Positions 26,237 to 33,987 of a stretch of 64,000 nucleotides of DNA are shown in pieces. The stretch comes from Dyella_A sp049445995 (GTDB lineage Bacteria; Pseudomonadota; Gammaproteobacteria; Xanthomonadales; Rhodanobacteraceae). The stretch lies in contig NZ_JBMSDZ010000008.1 in NCBI RefSeq assembly GCF_049445995.1, positions 62,001-126,000 on the forward strand. Reading direction: 5' to 3'. A model generated the notes under the pieces. That model was not told the DNA's origin, made no database searches, and was given only the letters and a program-made list of their open reading frames with translations. Every line of letters starts with the position of its first letter. Positions within the stretch are counted from its first letter, which is position 1. The translations under genes and the position numbers were made by a program.

Positions 26237-26344
26237 CCCTAGTCGCAACGCCGACATCCGCGAGCATCGGGTGCCGGCGACGCAAAACAAGTCGAACGCC
26301 TGCGGCGACCGCCTGCAGTTGGCTGGATCTTCCCACTAGGGGAA
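26237..26344 (+). promoter_or_regulatory. structured leader domain with alternative pairings (candidate riboswitch-like element)
   Basis: CCCTAGT (26237-26243) can pair with ACTAGGG (26335-26341), closing a domain of about 105 bases. Inside, GCCG..CA..CCG (from 26250) pairs with CGG..TG..CGGC (to 26278), and GTCG (26291-26294) pairs with CGAC (26306-26309). The right arm of the closing helix can instead form a local hairpin, TTCCC (26330-26334) with GGGAA (26340-26344), so the two states exclude each other. I could not match it to the M-box or yybP-ykoY consensus. An in-frame ATG at 26226 would give a 37-codon ORF through it, with weak support. Confidence 0.5.
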
Positions 26345-26348
26345 ATCC

Positions 26349-26397
26349 GGCCCACTCCCGACGGTGCCGGCAGGCACCGTTACCGAGGAGATGGGCC
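26349..26397 (+). promoter_or_regulatory. extended hairpin sequestering the leader-ORF ribosome binding site
   Basis: GGCCCA (26349-26354) pairs with TGGGCC (26392-26397), CTCC (26355-26358) pairs with GGAG (26387-26390), and inside is a perfect 8-bp hairpin (26361-26368 with 26373-26380, GGCA loop). GGAG is the ribosome binding site for the ATG at 26399, so translation of the leader ORF should depend on opening this stem. Confidence 0.65.
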
Positions 26398-26398
26398 G

Positions 26399-26563
26399 AT
26401 GAAGCTCCTTCGCGATTCCTTCCGCTGGCGCGTGCTGCGTCAGCAGCTGTTTGCCGCCCGCCGCGACCGCCGCGTCTACGTGGTCACCGTGCCCGCGCCG
26501 CGTGCCGCCGCCGTGCGGTCGAGCGAGCGCACGTCCGCTCCCGCTCCCGCGCTGCACGGCTGA
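26399..26563 (+). CDS. 54-residue basic leader peptide upstream of mgtA
   Basis: A 54-codon ORF starting with ATG nine bases after GAGGAG. The peptide has a basic first half (MKLLRDSFRWRVLRQQ, then AARRDRR) and a Pro/Ala-rich second half (VPAPRAAA, then APAPALHG). No domain is recognised. Short, Pro- or Arg-rich leader peptides control mgtA, mgtCBR and corA in Salmonella through ribosome stalling or uncoupling and Rho; the position here, 155 bases before mgtA, and the hairpin over its ribosome binding site suggest a comparable role. That role is inferred; no sequence similarity to MgtL was established. Confidence 0.55.
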   Translation: MKLLRDSFRWRVLRQQLFAARRDRRVYVVTVPAPRAAAVRSSERTSAPAPALHG

Positions 26564-26613
26564 TGCGCGCCATGCTGCTGTGCAAGGGCTGGCCTCCGCC
26601 AGGGTCTATCGTG

Positions 26614-26637
26614 CCGCGATCGCTTCCGCGGTCGCGG
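26614..26637 (+). promoter_or_regulatory. hairpin between leader ORF and mgtA
   Basis: A 10-bp stem with one G-T pair (26614-26623 with 26628-26637) and a TTCC loop. There is no T-run after it, but the next about 60 bases are C-rich, as expected of Rho-loading regions. It could be an attenuator or simply secondary structure. Confidence 0.35.
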
Positions 26638-26718
26638 CCGCCTGCTCCCGTGCCGCCAGCCAGCTGATCCGGTCCTGGCTTCCGGCCAACGCCGACCCGC
26701 AACGACGGAAGCCACTCG

Positions 26719-29373
26719 ATGACCCGGCAGCCCCTTTTCCACGCGGTGCGCAAGGCCGCGGGCAAGTTCACCCAGGCTCCTTTCCACGTCGCCGCCGCGG
26801 CCGAGGCCTGGCGCGCCAGCGACGCATTGTTCACCGCCTTCGCCACCGGCCTGGACGGCCTCGACGAGGACGCGATCCGGGCGCGCCTGCAGGCCGACGG
26901 CCCCAACGAGGTGTCGCACGAGAAGCCGCCGCACTGGTCGCGGCAACTGCTGCACGCGATCCTCAACCCGTTCATCATCGTGCTGCTGGTGCTGGCCGTG
27001 GTGCAGCTGGCCACCGACGCCAGCGACCTCACCGGACCGGTCATCGTGATGGTGATGGTGGGCATCAGCGTGCTGCTGAGCTTCACCCAGGAATACCGCT
27101 CCTCGCAGGCAGCGGAAAAGCTCAAGGCGATGGTGCGCAACACCGCCAGCGTCACCCGCCGCGCCTCCGACGGCCACAGCGAGCGGATCGAGGTGCCGGT
27201 GGGCGAGCTGGTGGCCGGCGACATCGTGCACCTGGCCGCCGGCGACATGGTGCCGGCCGACCTGCGCCTGCTCGCCGCCAAGGACCTGTTCATCAGCCAG
27301 GCGATCCTCACCGGCGAATCGCTGCCGGTGGAGAAGGCCGCGCCCAGCGGCCGCGACCTGCTCGATGCCGGCAGCGCCAATCCGCTGGATCTGCCCAGCG
27401 TCTGCTACATGGGCACCAATGTGATCAGCGGTACCGCCACCGCGCTGGTGGTGGCCACCGGCGGGCGCACCTACCTCGGCTCGATCTCGCGCAGCCTGGC
27501 CGGTCAGCGCGTGCAGACCAGCTTCGACCGCGGCGTGAAGTCGGTCAGCTGGCTGCTGATCCGCTTCATGGCGGTGATGGTGCCGATCGTGTTCGCGCTG
27601 AACTGGTGGGACAAGGGCAACTTCCTCGAGGCGCTGCTGTTCGCGCTCAGCGTGGCGGTGGGCCTGACCCCGGAAATGCTGCCGCTGATCGTCACCGCCA
27701 ACCTGGCCCGGGGCGCGCTGGCGATGTCGCGGCGCAAGGTGGTGGTCAAGCGCCTCAACGCGATCCAGAACTTCGGCGCGATGGACGTGCTGTGCACCGA
27801 CAAGACCGGCACGCTGACGCTGGACAGGATCGTGCTGGAACGCCACCTCGACCTCGACGGCGAGGAGTCCGACGAGGCGCTGGAGTTCGGCTACCTCAAC
27901 AGCCGCTTCCAGACCGGCCTGAAGAACCTGATGGACAAGGCGGTGCTGGAGCACCGCCACCTGGAGCCCGCCGCCGGCATGTACCGGCTGGTGGACGAGA
28001 TCCCGTTCGACTTCCAGCGCCGGCGCATGTCGGTGGTGCTGGGCGATCGCAGCGGCGAGCACCTGCTGGTGTGCAAGGGCGCGGTGGAGGAGATGCTGGC
28101 GATCTGCGATCACGCGCGCATCGGCGGCGAACTGGTGCCGATGACGCCGGCGCGCCGCGCCGCGATCAAGGCGATGACGCGCGAGCTCAACGAGGACGGC
28201 CTGCGCGTGCTGGTGGTGGCGATCCGCCAGCAGCCGGCGGCCGGCCGCCCCTACGGCGTGGCCGACGAGGCCGGGCTCACCGCGGTCGGCTGCCTGGCCT
28301 TCCTCGATCCGCCGAAGGACTCCGCCGCCATCGCGATCCGCGCGCTCAACCACCACGGCGTGGCGGTGAAGGTGATTACCGGCGACAACGAGGCGGTGAC
28401 GCGCAAGATCTGCCGCGAGGTGGGCCTGGACGTGGAGCACTCGGCGCAGGGCCGGCACATCGAGCCGCTGGCCGACGCGGCGCTGGACGCGCTGGTGGCG
28501 CGCACCACCGTGTTCGCCAAGATGTCGCCGCTGCAGAAGGCGCGCGTGGTGAAGTCGCTGCAGCGCCAGGGCCACACGGTGGGCTTTCTCGGCGACGGCA
28601 TCAACGACGCGCCGGCGCTGCGCGAGGCGGACGTGGGCATCTCGGTGGACACCGCCACCGACATCGCCAAGGAGTCGGCCGACATCATCCTGCTGGAGAA
28701 GAACCTGATGGTGCTGGAGGAGGGCGTGCTGGAAGGACGCGTCACCTTCGGCAACATCATGAAGTACATCAAGATGACCGCCAGCTCGAACTTCGGCAAC
28801 GTGTTCAGCGTGCTGATCGCCAGCGCGTTCCTGCCGTTCCTGCCGATGCTGCCGCTGCAGATCCTGGTGCAGAACCTGCTGTACGACGTGTCGCAGCTGT
28901 CGATCCCGTTCGACCGGCTCGACGAGGAGTACCTGCGCAAGCCGCGCAAGTGGGATGCCAGCGACATCGGCCGCTTCATGGCGTGGATCGGGCCGATCAG
29001 CTCGATCTTCGACATCACCACGTTCTGGCTGCTGTGGCATGTGTTCGGCGCGAACTCGCCGGCGCACCAGTCGCTGTTCCATTCCGGCTGGTTCATCGAG
29101 GGCCTGCTGTCGCAGACGCTGATCGTGCACATGATCCGCACCCGGCGCATCCCGTTCCTGCAGAGCATGGCCTCGGCGCCGGTGCTGGCGCTGACCGCGG
29201 CGATCATCACGCTGGGCCTGGTGATCCCGTTCACCGTGGTCGGCGCCAAGCTCGGCATGGTGCCGCTGCCGCCGGCCTACTTCGGCTGGCTGGTGCTCAC
29301 CCTGGTCAGCTACAGCGTGCTGACCCAGGGGGTGAAGCGGCTGTACATCCGGCGCTACGGCCGCTGGCTGTAG
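26719..29373 (+). CDS. mgtA: magnesium-importing P-type ATPase (MgtA/MgtB type)
   Basis: An 884-residue P3B-type ATPase that moves Mg2+ into the cytoplasm using ATP. Landmarks in order: N-terminal cytosolic part, a pair of membrane helices (about 88-130), the actuator motif LTGESLPVE (about 195-203), membrane helices with VGLTPEMLPLIV (about 313-324), the phosphorylated Asp in CTDKTGTLTLD (D361), nucleotide-binding motif KGAVEEM (about 452), the hinge GDGINDAPALREADVGISV (about 625-643), and six C-terminal helices. The intramembrane TPEMLP is the MgtA/B form. Start ATG 26719 has CGGA upstream. No mgtC is adjacent. Expression is likely controlled by the long leader before it. Confidence 0.96.
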   Translation: MTRQPLFHAVRKAAGKFTQAPFHVAAAAEAWRASDALFTAFATGLDGLDEDAIRARLQADGPNEVSHEKPPHWSRQLLHAILNPFIIVLLVLAVVQLATDASDLTGPVIVMVMVGISVLLSFTQEYRSSQAAEKLKAMVRNTASVTRRASDGHSERIEVPVGELVAGDIVHLAAGDMVPADLRLLAAKDLFISQAILTGESLPVEKAAPSGRDLLDAGSANPLDLPSVCYMGTNVISGTATALVVATGGRTYLGSISRSLAGQRVQTSFDRGVKSVSWLLIRFMAVMVPIVFALNWWDKGNFLEALLFALSVAVGLTPEMLPLIVTANLARGALAMSRRKVVVKRLNAIQNFGAMDVLCTDKTGTLTLDRIVLERHLDLDGEESDEALEFGYLNSRFQTGLKNLMDKAVLEHRHLEPAAGMYRLVDEIPFDFQRRRMSVVLGDRSGEHLLVCKGAVEEMLAICDHARIGGELVPMTPARRAAIKAMTRELNEDGLRVLVVAIRQQPAAGRPYGVADEAGLTAVGCLAFLDPPKDSAAIAIRALNHHGVAVKVITGDNEAVTRKICREVGLDVEHSAQGRHIEPLADAALDALVARTTVFAKMSPLQKARVVKSLQRQGHTVGFLGDGINDAPALREADVGISVDTATDIAKESADIILLEKNLMVLEEGVLEGRVTFGNIMKYIKMTASSNFGNVFSVLIASAFLPFLPMLPLQILVQNLLYDVSQLSIPFDRLDEEYLRKPRKWDASDIGRFMAWIGPISSIFDITTFWLLWHVFGANSPAHQSLFHSGWFIEGLLSQTLIVHMIRTRRIPFLQSMASAPVLALTAAIITLGLVIPFTVVGAKLGMVPLPPAYFGWLVLTLVSYSVLTQGVKRLYIRRYGRWL

Positions 29374-29386
29374 CGCGTCGCATGCT

Positions 29387-29470
29387 GTAGGAGCGCACCC
29401 TGTGCGCGAAGGCTCTTGCTCCTGATCGACATCACAGCCAAAAGCCTTCGCGCACAGGGTGCGCTCCTAC
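29387..29470. repeat. REP doublet (REPIN-like), 28-bp perfect inverted repeat
   Basis: Two perfect 28-bp arms (29387-29414 and 29443-29470) beginning GTAGGAGCGCACCCTGTGCG separated by 28 bases. Each arm is itself partly palindromic (GCGCAC/GTGCGC). This is the layout of REPINs, inverted REP pairs found in many copies in gammaproteobacteria. It lies between the convergent mgtA and SBF genes and may also terminate both. The TAG of its right arm is the stop codon of the SBF gene. Confidence 0.8.
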
Positions 29471-30450
29471 ATGGAGGCGATGTCGGCGCTTTGCGCAAAG
29501 CGCCGGGCGATCACCGCGCACACCATCAGCTGCAGCTGGTGGAAGATCATCAGCGGCAGCACGATGGCGCCCAGTCCGCCGGGCAGCGCGACGAACAGGA
29601 TCTTCGCCATCGGCACGCCGGTGGCGAGGCTCTTCTTGGAGCCGCAGAAGAAGATCGTGATGCGGTCTTCGCGCGCGAACTTCAGCGCACCGGAGCCGAA
29701 CCAGGCCACCAGCATGACCAGCGCCAGCAGCAGCGCATCGACGCCCAGCGTGGCCAGCAGCGCCAGCGGCGGCGTGGTTTTCCACAGGCCCTCCACCACC
29801 GCGGCGCTGAAGGCGGTGTAGACCACCAGCAGGATCGTGCCCTGGTCGTTGTAGCGCAGCAGCGGACGATGGCGATCCACCCACGCGCCGATCCACGGCC
29901 GCAGCAGGTGGCCCGCCGCAAACGGCACCAGCAGCAGACGCAGGATGTCGGTCAGCGCGCTCCACGAAAACCCGTGGCCGCCGCTGTCGTGCACGGCCAG
30001 CGTCAGGCCCACCAGCAGCGGCGTGAGCACGGTGCCGAGCAGGCTCGACATCGAGGCGCTCACCACCGCCGCCGGCACGTTGCCGCCGGCCATCGAGGTG
30101 AAGGCGATCGACGATTGCACGGTGGAGGGCAGGCTGCACACGTAAAGCACGCCCAGCATCAGCGTCGGCGTGAGCGTGGCGCCCATCAGGGGCCTGAGCG
30201 CCCAGCCCAGCAGCGGAAACAGCGCGAAGGTGCAGGCGAACACGGTGGCATGCAGCCGCCAGTGCGTCATGCCCTGCAGCACCGCCGCGCGCGGAAGTTT
30301 GGCGCCGTGCAGGAAGAACAGCAGCGCGATCGCCGCGTCGGTGAGGCGATCGAAGGCGATCGCCGTGGCGCCTTCGCACGGCAGCATGCTGGCCAGCGCC
30401 ACGGTGGCGGCCAGGGCCAGAGTGAAGGGGTCGATCGGCAGGCGGCGCAT
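29467..30450 (-). CDS. bile acid:sodium symporter-family transporter (SBF-like, YfeH type)
   Basis: A 327-residue membrane protein with about nine to ten helices, of the SBF-like family related to YfeH and the bile acid:Na+ symporter superfamily. Visible family marks are CSLPSTVQSSIAFTSMAGGN (about 125-144) and the late motif FFCGSKKSLATGVPMAKILF (about 262-281), both conserved around the substrate site. The transported anion is unknown. Start ATG 30450 gives the usual N-terminus; the frame continues into the repeat element upstream, and that extension is not conserved-looking. The stop codon is part of the REPIN. It faces away from the PHP-domain gene. Confidence 0.88.
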   Translation of the reverse strand: MRRLPIDPFTLALAATVALASMLPCEGATAIAFDRLTDAAIALLFFLHGAKLPRAAVLQGMTHWRLHATVFACTFALFPLLGWALRPLMGATLTPTLMLGVLYVCSLPSTVQSSIAFTSMAGGNVPAAVVSASMSSLLGTVLTPLLVGLTLAVHDSGGHGFSWSALTDILRLLLVPFAAGHLLRPWIGAWVDRHRPLLRYNDQGTILLVVYTAFSAAVVEGLWKTTPPLALLATLGVDALLLALVMLVAWFGSGALKFAREDRITIFFCGSKKSLATGVPMAKILFVALPGGLGAIVLPLMIFHQLQLMVCAVIARRFAQSADIASM

Positions 30451-30482
30451 GTTCTCGTGACGCAGTCGGCAAATCGGCAAGT

Positions 30483-30649
30483 CTAGGAGCGTGGGCCGTA
30501 GAAATCTTTGGGCTGCGATTGTGCTCTCATCCATTGGCTGCGCCTCTCGTCGGGCTTGCATAGTGTGACTATGCGCACCCTCCGATAGACGCATCCTATG
30601 GCGATAGCCCAATCTCGCTATCCAAAGTTTCTACGGCCCACGCTCCTAG
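30483..30649. repeat. MITE-like element A, 167 bp
   Basis: Terminal inverted repeats of about 28 bp (30483-30510 and 30622-30649) start CTAGGAGCGTGGGCCGTAG and differ by one inserted base. The core has a hairpin GCATAGT-gtg-ACTATGC (30558-30574). No transposase lies inside. Its ends match those of element B at 42402-42596, but the cores differ. It sits in the 366-bp divergent region between the SBF gene and the PHP gene; 30650-30816 holds only a TATAAC at about 30773 and no other recognised signal. Confidence 0.75.
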
Positions 30650-30816
30650 CGTGCATCACCACGCTGGCCGCAGCGCATCGTGCGGACGAGGGCGCGCCGG
30701 GGCAGGGCTTCGCGGCCCCTGGCGGATTTCCTGGGAACTTTGGTCATACCACTGCAAGCAGACGCTGCCATATAACGCCGCGGGGGAACTCTCACTCACG
30801 CGTAGGGGTAGGAAAC

Positions 30817-33285
30817 ATGTTCACAAGGAAAAGGATGATCGGCAGCCTCGTGCTGGCCGGTGCGGTGTTCTGTTCGTCGGTGGGCGCCACCAGCGCACTG
30901 CCGGATCACCAGGAGTTCGACGCGGCGTTGCAGGTGCCGTTCACGGCCGCGGCGGCGCGGCCGATCACGCTGCATTTCGAGTATCCCGGCGCCGCGGCCG
31001 GCACGCCGGTGGCCTGGCAGGTCGACCTGCTCGACGCCTCCGGCGGCGTGCTGCGCCACTGGCAGGGCGACACCACGCTGCGGGCGCGCACCGCCCAGGT
31101 GCAGGTGAGCTGGGACGGACTGGGCGCCCAGCGCGCGGCACTGGCATCGGGCTACTACACGGTGCGCCTGCGCGCCCTGGCGCTGGACCAGGCGACCGTC
31201 GCGCGCATCGGCACCGGCCTGGTCGGCCAGGCGCTGGCGCAGGCACAGGCGCGGGCGCCGGAACTGATCGAGGAGCAACGCTACGACGTGCTGGTCGGCA
31301 GCGTGGCCAGGCCGGCCATGCCCGTGTTCCACGCCCTGCCGCAGCATCGCAGCGTGGCCGGCGGCAGCACGCCGACGCTGACCATGCAGGCGACCAGCGC
31401 CGGCAGCCTGCCGTACACCATCTACTACGGCAACCTGCACAGCCAGACCAACCACAGCGACGGCGGCGGCGACGTGTCCACCTGCAAGGACGCGCAGGCC
31501 CCGCAGAGCGCCCCGTACGGCCCGGCCGACGCCTACCAGTACGCGATGAACCGCGGTCTGGACTTCCTGATGACGTCCGAGCACAACCACATGTACGACG
31601 GGTCGACCGGCACCAACAGCTCGGCCAGTCCCGCCACGGCGCACAACCTCTACCAGTCGGGCCTGCAGGCGGCGAGCACGTTCAACGCCGGGCATCCGAA
31701 CTTCCTCGCCCTCTACGGCCTGGAATGGGGCGTCATCAGCAACGGCGGCCACCTCAACATCTTCAACGTCCCGAGCCTGCTGGAGTGGGAATACAACAGC
31801 GCCCACCAGCTGATCGGCGACGTATTCACCGCCAAGAGCGACTACGGTCCGCTCTACACGTTGATGAAGAACAACGGCTGGGTCGGCCAGTTCAACCATC
31901 CGGCCACCAGCGGCCAGTTCATCGTCAACGGCACCAACTTCGGCTACACCGCCGACGGCGACCAGGTGATGGTGCTGGCCGAGGTGCTCAACAGCTCGGC
32001 GTTCTCGCACAACACCACCGAGACCGAGACCAACCGCAGCACCTACGAGGCGGCGTTCAACACCATTCTGGAGCGCGGCTTCCATGTGGCGCCGAGCTCG
32101 GACCAGGACAACCACTGCGCCAACTGGGGCGCCAGCTTCACCAACCGCACCGGCGTGCTGTTGCCCAGCGGCAGCGCCTTGAACCTGTCGAACTTCCTCG
32201 ATGCGCTGCGCGCGCGCCGCGTATTCGCCACCGAGGACAAGACCGCGCAGATCGTGCTCACCGCCAACGGCCACGTGATGGGCGAGCGCTTCAGCAATAC
32301 CGGTCCGCTCACCTTGACCGTGAACTACGCCAGCAGCACCGGCCACTCCGCCCAGCGCGTGCAGGTGTTCGAGGGCGTGCCGGGCAGCAACGGCACGGTC
32401 AGCACGCTGTCGGAAACGGCCAGCACCACGGTGACACCCACCGCCGGCGATCACTTCTACTACGCCAGGATCACCCAGGACGACGGTCTGCGCCTGTGGT
32501 CGGCGCCGGTGTGGGTGACCGAGGGCGGCGGTTCCGCCGGCGACACCACGCCGCCCACGGTGAGCGCCAGCGAAAGCGGTACCAGCGGCACCATCACGCT
32601 GTCGGCCAGCGCCAGCGACAACGTGGGCGTGAGCAGGGTCGAGTTCTATGTGGACGGCGCACTCAAGGCGACCGACACCGCCTCGCCATACAGCGCCAGC
32701 CTCGACTCCACCACGCTGGCCGACGGCTCGCACAACCTGGTCGCCAGGGCGTATGACGCGGCCGGCAACGTGGGCACCAGCAGCACGGTGAGCTTCAGCG
32801 TGTCCAACGGCACCGGCGGCGGCACGACCGAACTGATCGGCAACGGCGGCTTCGAGAGCGGCGCCACGGTGTGGACGCAGACCGGCGGCGTGATCACCAG
32901 CGACACCAGTGAAGCGGCCCACGCCGGCAACTGGAAGGCCTGGCTCGACGGCTACGGCTCCAGCCACACCGATTACGTGCGCCAGAGCGTGACGATTCCC
33001 TCCACCGTCACCTCGGCCACGCTGAGCTTCTACCTGCACATCGATACCGCCGAATCGGGCAGCACCGCCTACGACACGCTCAAGGTGCAGGTGATCACCT
33101 CCACCGGCAAGTACATCACCCTCGCCACCTACTCCAACGTCAATGCCGCCAGCGGCTACGTGCTGCGCACGCTGGACCTGGGCGCGTACAAGGGGCAGAC
33201 CGTGCAGGTGAATTTCTACGGCGTGGAAGATGGCTCGCTGCAGACCTCGTTCGTGGTCGACGACGTCAGCGTGAAGACGCAGTAA
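30817..33285 (+). CDS. secreted multidomain protein with PHP/CehA-McbA-type metallohydrolase domain
   Basis: An 822-residue exported protein. A signal peptide (about 1-28) precedes a beta-rich N-terminal region (about 30-190). A PHP-type phosphoesterase-like domain follows (about 200-500) with YYGNLHSQTNHSDGG (about 205), TSEHNHM (about 252) and FNHPATSG (about 358). After it comes a bacterial Ig-like domain (about 575-665, beginning TTPPTVSASE) and a C-terminal beta-sandwich (about 670-822, NGGFESG) as seen in secreted proteases and carbohydrate-active proteins. PHP proteins usually have H-x-H in the first motif; here it is H-S-Q, so metal binding may differ. The ATG at 30817 follows GTAGGA. 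Substrate is unknown. Confidence 0.85.
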   Translation: MFTRKRMIGSLVLAGAVFCSSVGATSALPDHQEFDAALQVPFTAAAARPITLHFEYPGAAAGTPVAWQVDLLDASGGVLRHWQGDTTLRARTAQVQVSWDGLGAQRAALASGYYTVRLRALALDQATVARIGTGLVGQALAQAQARAPELIEEQRYDVLVGSVARPAMPVFHALPQHRSVAGGSTPTLTMQATSAGSLPYTIYYGNLHSQTNHSDGGGDVSTCKDAQAPQSAPYGPADAYQYAMNRGLDFLMTSEHNHMYDGSTGTNSSASPATAHNLYQSGLQAASTFNAGHPNFLALYGLEWGVISNGGHLNIFNVPSLLEWEYNSAHQLIGDVFTAKSDYGPLYTLMKNNGWVGQFNHPATSGQFIVNGTNFGYTADGDQVMVLAEVLNSSAFSHNTTETETNRSTYEAAFNTILERGFHVAPSSDQDNHCANWGASFTNRTGVLLPSGSALNLSNFLDALRARRVFATEDKTAQIVLTANGHVMGERFSNTGPLTLTVNYASSTGHSAQRVQVFEGVPGSNGTVSTLSETASTTVTPTAGDHFYYARITQDDGLRLWSAPVWVTEGGGSAGDTTPPTVSASESGTSGTITLSASASDNVGVSRVEFYVDGALKATDTASPYSASLDSTTLADGSHNLVARAYDAAGNVGTSSTVSFSVSNGTGGGTTELIGNGGFESGATVWTQTGGVITSDTSEAAHAGNWKAWLDGYGSSHTDYVRQSVTIPSTVTSATLSFYLHIDTAESGSTAYDTLKVQVITSTGKYITLATYSNVNAASGYVLRTLDLGAYKGQTVQVNFYGVEDGSLQTSFVVDDVSVKTQ

Positions 33286-33328
33286 GCGACCCGGCGTGCG
33301 GGAGATCATGGAGCCTCCCGCACGTGCT

Positions 33329-33949
33329 TCAGCAGCGTTCGGCGCACTGCCGGCGGCGGTGGCGCCACCACAGCGCCGCGGCAATCGCGAGCAAGGCCCC
33401 GCCGATGATCCACAGGCTACCCTGGCCACGATGGATCCAGGTAGCCAGCCAGTCGCGGTTGTCCGCGCCCAGATAGCCCAGGTACACCCACAGCGGCACG
33501 CTGATCAGCGCGGCCAGGCCGTCGAGCAGCAGGAAGCGCCAGAACGACACCCGATGGGTGGCGCCGGCGGTGATGAACACCGCCGTGCGCATGCCGGGCA
33601 GGAAGCGCGCCACGAACATCATGCGGTTGCCGTAGCGCTCGAACTTCTGCTGCACCTTCGCGTAGCGCGCCGGCGGCAGCAGCCACGCGAACAGCGGCAG
33701 GCGCAGCAGCCGCGCGCCGAAATGGTGGCCGAGCAGGAACATCGACGCGTCGCCCAGCAACACGCCGACCATCGTCACGCCCACCATCGCGTGCACGTTG
33801 GCGTAGCCCAGCCCGGCGATCACGCCGCCGGCGACCAGGGTGATGTCCTCCGGCAGCGGCACGCCGGCACCGCACAGCAGCAGCGCGATGAACACCGACG
33901 CGTAGCCGTGCTCGGCGAAGATGCCGATCAGCCGCTCAAGCAGATCCAT
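33329..33949 (-). CDS. DedA family membrane protein
   Basis: A 206-residue DedA/SNARE-associated protein with about five to six hydrophobic segments. The family motifs are visible: a reentrant loop with GAGVPLPEDITLVAGG (about 27-42), then GDASMFLLGHHFG (about 66-78), and FERYGNRMMFVARFLPGMRT (about 102-121) with the conserved FxRF(L)PG(x)R element. DedA proteins are needed for membrane homeostasis and some flip lipid carriers such as undecaprenyl phosphate. The ATG at 33949 is preceded by AAGGG; a GTG six bases upstream is the alternative. It lies 38 bases after dnaG on the same strand and may be cotranscribed. Confidence 0.92.
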   Translation of the reverse strand: MDLLERLIGIFAEHGYASVFIALLLCGAGVPLPEDITLVAGGVIAGLGYANVHAMVGVTMVGVLLGDASMFLLGHHFGARLLRLPLFAWLLPPARYAKVQQKFERYGNRMMFVARFLPGMRTAVFITAGATHRVSFWRFLLLDGLAALISVPLWVYLGYLGADNRDWLATWIHRGQGSLWIIGGALLAIAAALWWRHRRRQCAERC

Positions 33950-33987
33950 CGGCACGCCCTTGTCGATGCCGCATGCTCACTCCCGGA

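Noticed and set aside
26226..26339. 37-codon ORF (MDVYPSRNAD...) in the mgtA leader
   Set aside because: Only AAGG at short spacing, and it runs through the structured domain; listed only as a remark because RNA structure explains the region better.
26237..26397. Known M-box or yybP-ykoY riboswitch
   Set aside because: The conserved motifs I know for these classes are not present in the right order; a short TGCAG..GCTGGAT resemblance to the M-box is too little.
29387..29470. CRISPR-like repeat
   Set aside because: Only two arms, inverted rather than direct, and no spacers; it is a REP doublet.
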